This document shows, piece after piece, positions 17,289 through 24,987 of a stretch of 64,000 nt of DNA. Location of the stretch: NCBI GenBank assembly GCA_963820185.1, contig CAWFYV010000002.1:434001-498000 (forward strand), given 5' to 3'. This DNA comes from Aquilonibacter sp963820185. Its GTDB lineage: Bacteria; Vulcanimicrobiota; Vulcanimicrobiia; Vulcanimicrobiales; Vulcanimicrobiaceae. The translations under genes and the position numbers were made by a program. The first letter of the stretch is position 1. The number at the start of each line of letters is the position of its first letter. Below the pieces are notes generated by a model that was not told the origin of the DNA, ran no database searches, and was given only the letters and a program-made list of their open reading frames with translations.

Positions 17289-18062
17289 TTAATGCGACTC
17301 TTCGCCCATCGCGAGCGAGAGATACACGATCGCGAGTAGGGTAAAGACGAATGCTTGAACGGTTCCGACAAAGAAGTTGAAAAACTGAATGAAGAACGGG
17401 ACCGCCGTCACCGCAAGCGATAGATCGAAGCTACCGATCTTTACGTGTGCGACGACGATCGAGGCGATGATGATAAAGAGCAGCTCACCGACGAAGATAT
17501 TGAAGAACAGGCGAGCGGCGAGCGTGACCGGCCGCGCCAGTTCCTCGAGCGCGTTAATGGGCAAGAGCCACGGGAAGGGCTTAGCCAGATGCAGGAACTG
17601 CTTGAGCCCGTTTCTGCGAATCCCGACGGTCCATGTCATGAAAAACACGATCAGCGCGAGGGGCGCCGTCGTATTGATGTCGGCGGTCGGCGATCCGCCG
17701 AAGGGCAGGCCCAGCACCTTAAACGGAAAGATGCCGAACTGATTCATCAAAAAGATGAACACGAAAAGCGCGATAAAGAAAGGAACGAACGGCTCGCCGC
17801 GTTCCCCCAGCGTGCTCTTCGCGAGATCCGCGATGTAGTTGATGACCGCCTCGACGACCGCCTGACGCTTGTTGACGTAGGAAGACCGATAGCTGTTGCC
17901 CACCCACGCGAAGAAGATGAGCGAGACGATCATGACCAGCCACGTCGTCATCAGCGTGTCGGCGTGCACTTCGGCAAGGTTGAACGGCGAATGCAGCAGC
18001 CGGCCTATGGCACCGAGGAACGGCCACTGCCAGAGAATATGCTCGCCGATCTGCTCGTGCAC
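17289..18062 (-). CDS. atpB: F1Fo ATP synthase a subunit
   Basis: A 257-residue polytopic subunit forming the proton half-channels. The essential arginine lies in NALEELARPVTLAARLFFNI. The last helix includes QAFVFTLLAIVYLSLAMGEE. An N-terminal extension (HEQIGEHILWQWPFLG) precedes the first membrane helix, as in many bacteria. The start is GTG at 18062, 4 bp after the atpI stop. Confidence 0.94.
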   Translation of the reverse strand: MHEQIGEHILWQWPFLGAIGRLLHSPFNLAEVHADTLMTTWLVMIVSLIFFAWVGNSYRSSYVNKRQAVVEAVINYIADLAKSTLGERGEPFVPFFIALFVFIFLMNQFGIFPFKVLGLPFGGSPTADINTTAPLALIVFFMTWTVGIRRNGLKQFLHLAKPFPWLLPINALEELARPVTLAARLFFNIFVGELLFIIIASIVVAHVKIGSFDLSLAVTAVPFFIQFFNFFVGTVQAFVFTLLAIVYLSLAMGEESH

Positions 18063-18066
18063 GAAG

Positions 18067-18498
18067 CTACTCTCGTCTAAACGTGCGCCCTACGGTTGCG
18101 GCGTATAGCGCTAGCGGGAGGAAAAATCCGGCGAAGTACCATCCCATCGACCACCACGGGCCGACGGCGGCAAACGCCACCGGGACTATACCGAAGACCG
18201 CGATTCGCAGGAAACTACTTAAGACGAAGCCTCCCACCTTACGACGGTCAACCACCCGCTCTCCGGAGTACATCGTCAGTAGAAGATTCAGTACACCGCA
18301 TATGCCGCCGACGACCAGCGCGAGCGACGGAAGCGCAAACCAGTGTACGAAGACCAAACCGACGATGGCAGCGATGAGGAGGGATCGAACCGGGACCGAT
18401 CGTTTGAGGGATTGATACCTTGCCAGATCGGCTGCCGCTTCGGCGTCGCTGTAGCTACGCGCAGGAGCCCCCGTCTCCTCCTCATCCCAGCCGCTCAT
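18067..18498 (-). CDS. atpI: ATP synthase subunit I (AtpI-like membrane protein)
   Basis: A 143-residue protein with a soluble acidic N-terminus and about four transmembrane helices (SLLIAAIVGLVFVHWFALP, LALVVGGICGVLNLLLTMYS, IAVFGIVPVAFAAVGPW, YFAGFFLPLALYAATVG). AtpI-type proteins help assemble the c-ring and are encoded at this operon position. Identification rests mainly on topology and context. It overlaps the stop of the small upstream membrane protein by 4 bp. Confidence 0.78.
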   Translation of the reverse strand: MSGWDEEETGAPARSYSDAEAAADLARYQSLKRSVPVRSLLIAAIVGLVFVHWFALPSLALVVGGICGVLNLLLTMYSGERVVDRRKVGGFVLSSFLRIAVFGIVPVAFAAVGPWWSMGWYFAGFFLPLALYAATVGRTFRRE

Positions 18499-18680
18499 AT
18501 TGACCGTAAGAGCAAGCGCACGGCACTGTAGCCCCCGAGGGCCAGACCGATCATCAAGCCGGCAAATGCCCAGAGCGGTTGGGCCGTCCGCTGCCCGACG
18601 AGCACACCGAGCAACAACCCCGCCAGGGTAGTACCGGCGAAGGCCGCTCCTGCGGTCAAGACCGGGACGATTGTTTTCAT
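18495..18680 (-). CDS. AtpZ/AtpI-like small membrane protein, first gene of ATP synthase operon
   Basis: A 61-residue protein with two predicted transmembrane helices (LTAGAAFAGTTLAGLLLGVLVG and LWAFAGLMIGLALGGYSAVRLL, with residues 9-30 and 36-57 as rough limits). Small two-helix AtpZ-type proteins precede atpI in many operons and have been linked to Mg2+/Ca2+ handling or c-ring assembly. The gene starts only 26 bp from the divergent gene at 18707. The operon promoter must therefore lie partly inside that gene. Confidence 0.65.
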   Translation of the reverse strand: MKTIVPVLTAGAAFAGTTLAGLLLGVLVGQRTAQPLWAFAGLMIGLALGGYSAVRLLLRSI

Positions 18681-18700
18681 CTTAAGGGAGCCGTCATAAT
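18671..18700 (+). promoter_or_regulatory. Candidate promoter of the tandem unknown genes
   Basis: TTGTTT at 18671-18676 and CATAAT at 18695-18700 are separated by 18 bp. The -10 box ends 6 bp before the ATG at 18707, so the predicted transcript would start at or next to the start codon (leaderless), as for the S41 gene. GGAG lies between -10 and ATG. The -35 overlaps the first codons of the divergent atp-operon gene. Confidence 0.35.
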
Positions 18701-18706
18701 GGAGCC

Positions 18707-19195
18707 ATGTCGGAACTTCATGAACGTCGTTTCCTGAAATGCCCGTATAACCGCGCGCGCGAGCTGCTCGCCGAAGCGGTTGCGGACGCGGTCGCCAGCG
18801 GCACGGGACGCACCGTTCGCCTCACGCTTCCGATTCCCGGCGTGCAAGGCGGCGAAATCGCTAAGGATGTCCTCGTCGAGGTCAAGCGCGGCACCGATCC
18901 TACGCATTTCGACGAACCGTGGGCACTGCACTGGGATCCGATCGGCGGCGTCTATCCATCGTTCGACGGGACGCTCACCGTGCAAGCCGACGACACATAC
19001 CAGACCTCGCGCCTCGTACTGACCGGATCGTACACACCGCCGGGTGGGGCCGCTGGTGCCGCATTCGACGCGGTCATCGGCTCACGCATAGCCGCCGCGA
19101 CCGCAAACGAGTTGCTGCGCACCGTCGGCGATGCGCTCGAGCGGCGCTATCAACAAGAAGAGGAAGCCAAGACGGCCGGCGCAACGGACGCCTAG
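18707..19195 (+). CDS. Conserved-looking hypothetical protein, first of a tandem paralogous pair
   Basis: A 162-residue soluble protein without signal peptide; family not recognised. An N-terminal helix is followed by a predicted beta-rich core (GRTVRLTLPIPGVQGGE, YPSFDGTLTVQADDTYQTSR, LVLTGSYTPPGGAAGAAFDA) and a C-terminal helix ending in acidic residues. The pattern of an amphipathic strand layer closed by a long C-terminal helix resembles SRPBCC/START-like folds, but this is only a structural guess. The gene 2 bp downstream encodes a related protein. Confidence 0.7.
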   Translation: MSELHERRFLKCPYNRARELLAEAVADAVASGTGRTVRLTLPIPGVQGGEIAKDVLVEVKRGTDPTHFDEPWALHWDPIGGVYPSFDGTLTVQADDTYQTSRLVLTGSYTPPGGAAGAAFDAVIGSRIAAATANELLRTVGDALERRYQQEEEAKTAGATDA

Positions 19196-19197
19196 TC

Positions 19198-19698
19198 ATG
19201 GCAACGCGGCCGATTGAGCTGTACGTGCAGTTGGCGCTCGCCGCGACGGCGGCGCGCGATTCGTTTGAACGCGTCGTGCGCGAACTCGGCGAACGAACTG
19301 AATCGCCCGAAGGTCATACGCTTGCGGTCTACCTAGGCGATCTGCACGTTGGGGTGCGCGGCGAAATCCGCGTACCGGTCACGATGGAACTCGCGGAGCG
19401 CCCCGCGCACTGGGAAAGCCGCATCTCTATCCGTGCTGCATCGGACCAGGGATTTTTTCCAACATTCGAAGGGACGTTGAGCATCTCGCCGGTCGCGACG
19501 CACAGCGAACTTTGGCTACAAGGTGCCTATTCACCGCCGTTCGGTTTTTTCGGAGCGCTGCTCGACCGCACGCTGCTCCGCAATGCGGCCCGTCGGAGCT
19601 TGCAGGCATTCTTGCAGCGCATCGCCGATGACATAACCGGTGACGAACGCGAACGCGAAGAGCGGCACGCGCGCGACATTCGCGGCATGCACCGCTGA
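19198..19698 (+). CDS. Hypothetical protein, second of a tandem paralogous pair
   Basis: A 166-residue protein starting at ATG 19198, 2 bp after the preceding stop; a longer in-frame reading from 18919 is a shadow. It aligns by eye with the upstream protein. FFPTFEGTLSISP corresponds to VYPSFDGTLTVQA, LQGAYSPPFGFFGALLDRTL to LTGSYTPPGGAAGAAFDAVI, and the C-terminal AFLQRIADDI to LLRTVGDAL. The pair probably arose by duplication and may form a heteromer. A universal stress protein gene follows after 8 bp, with a GAGGA RBS. Function unknown. Confidence 0.72.
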   Translation: MATRPIELYVQLALAATAARDSFERVVRELGERTESPEGHTLAVYLGDLHVGVRGEIRVPVTMELAERPAHWESRISIRAASDQGFFPTFEGTLSISPVATHSELWLQGAYSPPFGFFGALLDRTLLRNAARRSLQAFLQRIADDITGDEREREERHARDIRGMHR

Positions 19699-19706
19699 GG
19701 AGGACT

Positions 19707-20198
19707 ATGTTTAACACGATTCTCGTCGCCGTCGACGAGTCCCAAGCGGCGCGCGAGGCGTTCGAACTTGCGTGCAAGCTCGCGCTCGAGGATCGTGCAG
19801 CACTCGTGCTGCTCAACGTCATCGACGTTTCTAAATTGATCGCCGCGTCAGGCTACGATGCGCCCTATCCCGAACAGACGCTCGACATCATGCGCACCGC
19901 CGGACAGCAATTGCTCGATGAGCGCAAAGCGATAGCCGAGAAGAATACGCTCAAGGCGTCGACGACGGTTGGTGAGGGCGACGCGGTGGACGAGATTCTT
20001 CGCGTGTCCGGCGAAAACGGTGCCGGATTGATTTGCATCGGGACGCACGGACGTCAGGGTCTCGCGCGGTTGTTCATCGGTAGCGTCGCAGAAGGCGTGC
20101 TACGCCGTTCCGAAGTTCCGGTATTGACCGTGCGGCCGTCAGGTCATGCTACGAGCGTCGAACGGGGTGGGGTAGGGTCCTCCGCGCAAACGCGCTAG
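19707..20198 (+). CDS. Universal stress protein (UspA family)
   Basis: A 163-residue single Usp domain. The N-terminal strand is FNTILVAVDESQAAREAFEL. The ATP-binding signature GTHGRQGLARLFIGSVAEGV is present, followed by PVLTVRP. That motif puts it in the nucleotide-binding Usp class. The last 20 codons overlap the 3' end of the convergent wecB gene by 60 bp; the conserved domain ends before the overlap. Likely a stress or energy-status factor; the specific role is unknown. Confidence 0.92.
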   Translation: MFNTILVAVDESQAAREAFELACKLALEDRAALVLLNVIDVSKLIAASGYDAPYPEQTLDIMRTAGQQLLDERKAIAEKNTLKASTTVGEGDAVDEILRVSGENGAGLICIGTHGRQGLARLFIGSVAEGVLRRSEVPVLTVRPSGHATSVERGGVGSSAQTR

Positions 20199-21299
20199 CA
20201 GCCACGCGACGATACGCGGGGCAGCATGCCCATCACCGTACGGATTGACCGCGCGTGCCATGCGCGCATAAGCGTCGGCATCGTGCAACAAACGATACGC
20301 GGCTGCAACGATCGTCGCCCGATCGTGGCCGACCAACTGCAACGTGCCGGCGTCGAGTCCTTCCGGGCGTTCCGTCTCCTCGCGCATCACGAGCACCGGT
20401 TTGCCAAGCGTTGGCGCTTCCTCTTGCAAGCCTCCCGAATCGGTGAGCACGAACGTCGATGCACGCACGGCAACCACCATCTGCGCATAGTCGATCGGAT
20501 CGACCAGCGTGACGCCTTCGATGCCACCCAGTATCTGGTGCGCAATCGGCCGCACGTGCGGCGAGGGGTGCACCGGCCAATAGACCTGCGGGCGCGATTC
20601 CAGCTCGACGATGTCGCGCATCGCTTCGCACATCTCACGCATAAATGGATGATTCTCGCGGCGGTGCGCGGTTACGACGATGATCGGACGCGATCGATCG
20701 AGCTCACTCAAGCGGGGCGGCTGTGGAAGGTCGATACGACGTGACGTTTCGAGAAACGCGTCGATCACGGTATTGCCGGTCACGACGATGTCGTCGTCGC
20801 GGGCGAACTCGCGGAGCAAATGTTCGCGCGCGAGTTCCGTCGGAGCGAAGTGGTACGACGCGATCGTTCCGGTGAGGCGGCGGTTCATCTCTTCGGGAAA
20901 TGGCAGCCAGCGATCGTTGGTACGCAACCCCGCTTCTACGTGACCAACCGGAATCTGCTGATAGAACGCTGCGAGTGCCGCCGACGTGCTCGTCGTCGTA
21001 TCGCCGTGCACCAATACGACGTCGGGAGACGCTTGCTCGAGGACCGCTTCCATGCCCTCGAGCACGCGCGTGGTGATCTGCGTGAGGGTCTGGTTCTCGG
21101 TCATGATGTCCAAATCGTACTGCGGCTCGATCGCAAAGAGCGCGAGGAGGTCGTCGAGCATCTGGCGATGCTGCGCGGTCACGCAGATGATGTCGTCGAT
21201 CGCGTCGGCTTCGCGCAGCGCACGTACGACCGGCGCCATCTTGATCGTGTCGGGGCGCGTGCCGAACACCGTCATCACGCGCAGTTTGTTTTGGCTCAT
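20139..21299 (-). CDS. wecB: UDP-N-acetylglucosamine 2-epimerase (non-hydrolysing)
   Basis: A 386-residue GT-B-like enzyme converting UDP-GlcNAc to UDP-ManNAc. MTVFGTRPDTIKMAPVVRAL is the N-terminal signature. VHGDTTTSTSAALAAFYQQI, HVEAGLRTNDRWLPFPEEMN, VTAHRRENHPF and DSGGLQEEAPTLGKPVLVMR are intact. Together with the adjoining wecA-type gene it suggests synthesis of a lipid-linked ManNAc-containing surface polymer. It starts directly at the wecA stop, and its 3' end overlaps the convergent usp gene. Confidence 0.94.
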   Translation of the reverse strand: MSQNKLRVMTVFGTRPDTIKMAPVVRALREADAIDDIICVTAQHRQMLDDLLALFAIEPQYDLDIMTENQTLTQITTRVLEGMEAVLEQASPDVVLVHGDTTTSTSAALAAFYQQIPVGHVEAGLRTNDRWLPFPEEMNRRLTGTIASYHFAPTELAREHLLREFARDDDIVVTGNTVIDAFLETSRRIDLPQPPRLSELDRSRPIIVVTAHRRENHPFMREMCEAMRDIVELESRPQVYWPVHPSPHVRPIAHQILGGIEGVTLVDPIDYAQMVVAVRASTFVLTDSGGLQEEAPTLGKPVLVMREETERPEGLDAGTLQLVGHDRATIVAAAYRLLHDADAYARMARAVNPYGDGHAAPRIVAWLLARLRGGPYPTPFDARSMT

Positions 21300-22373
21300 C
21301 TATAATGAATGGTGGAAGACGTGCGTGAATTCGCCGGAGAGCGCGAGCGCTACGAACCCGAGCACGAAGCACACCGCATAGATCAGCAAGACCGCCTGAC
21401 GCACGTTCAGTCCAAAGCGGAAGATCAGCTGGTGGTGAAAGTGTCCGCGGTCGGCCTCCGTGATCGGCTTGCCGGCACTCGCACGCCGCACGATCGCTGC
21501 GGCGGTGTCGAGCACGGGGAGCGCAAGCACCACAAGCGGTACGACGATCGAGATCGCAATCGCCGTCTTGCTTGCGCCGATGATTGAGACTGTTGCGAAG
21601 ACGTAGCCGATAAAGAGCGAGCCGGCATCACCGAGAAAAATCTTTGCCGGATTAAAGTTGTACGGCAGAAATCCAAGCGACGCGCCGGCGAGCGCAATGA
21701 CCACGAGCGCGACGACCGGGCTCGCGTGGACGACGGAAATCGTGAACAAGAAGATGCACGAGATGAAGGTGAAGCCTGAAAGTAATCCGTCGAGTCCATC
21801 GATGAAGTTGATGGCGTTCATCATCGCCACGTACCAGAAGAGCGTTAGCGGCACCGAGAGCCAGAGCGGAAAGTCGATCCAATTGGTCGCCGGATTGTGG
21901 TCGAACGGATTATTGATCCCGGGAATGATGAAGCCATAGAGCATCGAGATCAGCGCAACGACGATCTGCGCCATGAATTTACTGCGAGCGCGCATCTGCA
22001 TGATGTCGTCCCACAAGCCAACGCCAAGAATGAGCATACCGCCGAAGAGCAGGCCCACGAGCCGATGGACTTCGTCAAACTGGTCGGTGATCGCCGTGAC
22101 CTTCTGATGCGCGCTCAGATGCGCGATCGACGGATAGAGCGCGTATGGCGAGCTCATCGCGAAGCCGAGTACGGCGAAGAGCGCCACCGCAAAGCCGAAG
22201 AAGACCGCGATGCCGCCAATGCGCGGAGTCGGTACCTGGTGGATGCGCCGCTCCTCGTGTGTGGCGTCGATGATCTCGAGATGCGTTGCCAGGCGAATGA
22301 CGAGCGGTGTCGCGATCCCGGCCGTGACTGCGGCGATCGCGAAGGTAAGAAAATAGATCAGTGCCGCGGTCAC
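21300..22373 (-). CDS. wecA: Polyprenyl-phosphate GlcNAc-1-phosphate transferase (WecA/TagO family)
   Basis: A 357-residue multi-spanning membrane enzyme that loads a sugar-1-phosphate on undecaprenyl phosphate. The start is GTG 22373, overlapping the comEB stop (GTGA). The 609-residue reading from 23129 merely traverses comEB and upp in another frame. Motifs: HQVPTPRIGGIAVFFGF, NAINFIDGLDGLLSG, ILGD-like IFLGDAGSLFIGYV and the histidine-rich RGHFHHQLI. Lack of the MraY-specific pattern and the wecB neighbour favour WecA/TagO. Confidence 0.92.
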   Translation of the reverse strand: MTAALIYFLTFAIAAVTAGIATPLVIRLATHLEIIDATHEERRIHQVPTPRIGGIAVFFGFAVALFAVLGFAMSSPYALYPSIAHLSAHQKVTAITDQFDEVHRLVGLLFGGMLILGVGLWDDIMQMRARSKFMAQIVVALISMLYGFIIPGINNPFDHNPATNWIDFPLWLSVPLTLFWYVAMMNAINFIDGLDGLLSGFTFISCIFLFTISVVHASPVVALVVIALAGASLGFLPYNFNPAKIFLGDAGSLFIGYVFATVSIIGASKTAIAISIVVPLVVLALPVLDTAAAIVRRASAGKPITEADRGHFHHQLIFRFGLNVRQAVLLIYAVCFVLGFVALALSGEFTHVFHHSL

Positions 22374-22810
22374 GGACGTACGCCTTCGAGCGACGCGAAG
22401 GCAATCAGCGCAACGCCGGCCTCCGCGAGGAGTTGGCTCGCGACCGGATCGGGATAGGCTTCCTCGTAAATGATCTTTTTCACACCCGCGCTGATGAGCA
22501 GCTTCGAACAATTGACGCAGGGTTGATGCGTGCAATAAGCCGTCGCCCCTTGCAAGCTCACGCCGTGCAGCGCTCCCTGCACGATGGCATTCGCTTCGGC
22601 GTGCGTTGCACGCAGACAGTGATCGTTGGCCAATATGCACCCCGCTTCGGTGCAATGCGCGACACCGCGAGGCGCCCCATTGTAGCCAGTCGTCAGGATG
22701 CGGTGCTCGCGCACCAGTACCGCGCCTACGGAAAGCCGCGGGCACGTTGCACGCGTCGCAACGGTGTGGGCGATTTCCATGAAGTACTCGTCCCAGCCCG
22801 GCCGGCTCAT
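22370..22810 (-). CDS. comEB: dCMP deaminase family protein (ComEB-like)
   Basis: A 146-residue zinc deaminase converting dCMP to dUMP for thymidylate synthesis. The zinc site is THAEANAIVQ (His and catalytic Glu) plus HQPCVNCSKLLISAGV. The N-terminus WDEYFMEIAHTVATRATCPR with a second metal-binding cysteine cluster (CTEAGCIL...DHCLRATHAE) is typical of ComEB/dCMP deaminases. It overlaps upp upstream by 4 bp, forming a pyrimidine pair in front of the wecA-wecB genes. Confidence 0.92.
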   Translation of the reverse strand: MSRPGWDEYFMEIAHTVATRATCPRLSVGAVLVREHRILTTGYNGAPRGVAHCTEAGCILANDHCLRATHAEANAIVQGALHGVSLQGATAYCTHQPCVNCSKLLISAGVKKIIYEEAYPDPVASQLLAEAGVALIAFASLEGVRP

Positions 22811-23478
22811 ACGTTGCGTACGCGCACCGCGGCCGGTACCGAAGTGAGACTCCCGAACATGCGATCGCCGGCGTCGCCGAGCCCCGGCACAATGTACGCG
22901 TGATCGTTAAGTCCGGCATCGAGTGCCGCGGCAACGATGTGCACCTTCGGATGCGCCTCGTGAATGCGCGCCACGCCCTCCGGCGCCGCGATAACACAGA
23001 CGAAGGTAAGTGTGCGTGCACCGCGTTCGACGAGTGCATCCAACGCGGCAACGCCCGAGTTACCGGTCGCGAGCATCGGATCGAGGACGAATACGTGACG
23101 ATCTGCCAACTCCGGTGGCACGTTCGCATAGTAGGGAACGGCCTGCAACGATGCCGGGTCGCGATAAAATCCCAAATGCGCGACTACCGCGTCATCGATC
23201 ACATTGAGAAAACCCGGAAGCAAACCAAGACCCGCGCGCAGGACGGGTGCAACCACGGGACGGGTTGCAATCCGTTGCGCATCCGCGTCGATCAGCGGCG
23301 TCGTGATGCGTTCTTTGCGCAACGGAAGCGAGCGCGTCGCTTCGTAGGCAAGGAACGCGCCGAGTTCCTCGAGCAGCGTACGAAACACCGGTGTCGGTGT
23401 CGAACGCTCGCGCAATCGCGCGAGCCGATCGGCGACCGCCGGATGGTCGACGATGTAAAGGCTTTGGCTCCCGGGCAT
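22807..23478 (-). CDS. upp: Uracil phosphoribosyltransferase
   Basis: A 223-residue salvage enzyme making UMP from uracil and PRPP. The PRPP loop is VFVLDPMLATGNSGVAALDA. The uracil-binding C-terminus contains LNDHAYIVPGLGDAGDRMFG. Also visible is VVAPVLRAGLGLLPGFLNVI. The length fits the family. It is divergent from the MFS gene with just 15 bp between start codons, so promoters must overlap coding sequence. Confidence 0.94.
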   Translation of the reverse strand: MPGSQSLYIVDHPAVADRLARLRERSTPTPVFRTLLEELGAFLAYEATRSLPLRKERITTPLIDADAQRIATRPVVAPVLRAGLGLLPGFLNVIDDAVVAHLGFYRDPASLQAVPYYANVPPELADRHVFVLDPMLATGNSGVAALDALVERGARTLTFVCVIAAPEGVARIHEAHPKVHIVAAALDAGLNDHAYIVPGLGDAGDRMFGSLTSVPAAVRVRNV

Positions 23479-23493
23479 GCAAGTCGGTTTCGT

Positions 23494-24987
23494 ATGCGCG
23501 GACGCGATACCTGGGTGCTGCTCGCGACGGTCGTTGGATCGAGCCTCGCATTTATCGACGGACTGGTCGTCTCAATCGCGCTCCCTCAGATTCAACGCGA
23601 CTTTCATGCGAATGCCGGCGATGTTGCGTGGATCGTCGAGCTGTACACGCTCGTCCTTGGCTCGTTGATGCTGCTGGGTGGCGCGCTTGCCGACCGTTAC
23701 GGACGCAAACGCGCCTTCGTCTCCGGCGTTGCGCTTTTTACACTCGCTTCAATTGGCTGCGCATTTGCATGGTCGATTCCGTCGATGCTGATCGCGCGTG
23801 TCGCTCAGGGCGTAGGCGGAATGCTGTTCGTCCCAGCAAGCCTGGCAATTCTGGGAGATCACTTCTCGGGCGAAGCTCGTGGACGCGCCATCGGCATCTG
23901 GTCCGCGTTCAGCGCATTGACCTCGACGCTGGGACCAGCCTTGGGCGGCGTCTTGATCGACGCTTTTGGATGGCGCTCGGTCTTCTGGATTAACGTGCCG
24001 CTCGCGGCTTTTGTTATCGTTGTCGCGATGCGGCATATCGGCGAAAGCCGTGACGAGAACGCACCGCGCCGGCTCGATTGGCTTGGTGCTGCGCTCTCGA
24101 CGCTCGCCTTCGGTGCGATCACGTACGCGCTGATCCAATCGACTTCGGCCGGCTGGAATGTCGCGCTCCGGGGTGCGATGCTCGCGGGTATTGCACTGTT
24201 AGCCTATTTCGTTATACACGAACATCGCACGCCGGAGCCCCTGGTTCCACCCGATATCTTTCGATCGCGCACGTTTGCCGCTATAAATCTCTCGACGCTC
24301 TTCTTGTACGGATCGCTCAGTGCGCTGTTCTACGAGATGCCGTTCGTGATGATTCAAGCGCACGGTTATAGTGCGCTGCAGACAGCGCTGGCGACACTGC
24401 CCTTCGGCATCTGTACGATCGTGCTTTCGCGCTTCGCGCCGACTCTCGCGCAACGCATCGGCATGCGCGCCATACTGACCATCGGTCCGGCAATCGTCGC
24501 GGCTGGATACGTCTTGCTCGCGTTGCTGGAACCGATGCCGTCATATTGGTCCGCATTCTTTCCCGGCATCCTCGGCATCGGGATTGGCATGGGCATCACC
24601 GTCGCGCCCCTGACCACGGGCGTGATCAGTGCGGCCGACCCGAGCCACGTCGGCATCGCGTCGGGCATCAACAATGCCGTCTCCAGGATCGCAGGGCTGT
24701 TCGCAATCGCTGCGCTCACCGTTGTGCTTGCAGCAATCTATGGGACGTCGATGGCGCGTTCGCTCGACGCGATGCACGCGACGCCCGCGATGCATAGCGC
24801 GGTCGCCGCGCAGCAGGATCGTTTGGGTGGGGCTCGGTTCACAGACCCCGCATTACAAGGCGCATCGACGCACGCGTTTGAGAACGGCTATCGCGGCGTC
24901 GCTCTCGGCTGCGCTTTGCTCGCGGCGCTTGCCGCGCTAGCCGACGCGTTCGGAATCGAGGAAGCCAAACTCAGAACGGGGCGCTAG
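23494..24987 (+). CDS. MFS drug transporter, DHA2 (14-TM) family
   Basis: A 497-residue inner-membrane proton antiporter. ATG 23494 was selected because the first membrane helix (WVLLATVVGSSLAFIDGLVV) starts there; the longer reading from 22900 is antisense to upp. Family signs are the conserved Asp in helix 1, GGALADRYGRKRAFVSGV (motif A) and LGPALGGVLIDAFGWRSVFW (motif C region). Fourteen hydrophobic segments are apparent. The substrate is not deducible. Its last 51 bp overlap the convergent UDP-sulfoquinovose synthase gene. Confidence 0.9.
   Translation: MRGRDTWVLLATVVGSSLAFIDGLVVSIALPQIQRDFHANAGDVAWIVELYTLVLGSLMLLGGALADRYGRKRAFVSGVALFTLASIGCAFAWSIPSMLIARVAQGVGGMLFVPASLAILGDHFSGEARGRAIGIWSAFSALTSTLGPALGGVLIDAFGWRSVFWINVPLAAFVIVVAMRHIGESRDENAPRRLDWLGAALSTLAFGAITYALIQSTSAGWNVALRGAMLAGIALLAYFVIHEHRTPEPLVPPDIFRSRTFAAINLSTLFLYGSLSALFYEMPFVMIQAHGYSALQTALATLPFGICTIVLSRFAPTLAQRIGMRAILTIGPAIVAAGYVLLALLEPMPSYWSAFFPGILGIGIGMGITVAPLTTGVISAADPSHVGIASGINNAVSRIAGLFAIAALTVVLAAIYGTSMARSLDAMHATPAMHSAVAAQQDRLGGARFTDPALQGASTHAFENGYRGVALGCALLAALAALADAFGIEEAKLRTGR

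Noticed and set aside
22374..23129. N-terminal 252-residue extension of the wecA frame
   Set aside because: It reads through comEB and upp in another frame. GTG 22373 with a GTGA junction gives a normal-length enzyme.
22900..23493. N-terminal extension of the DHA2 MFS frame
   Set aside because: It is antisense to upp and lacks hydrophobic segments; the first membrane helix begins at ATG 23494.
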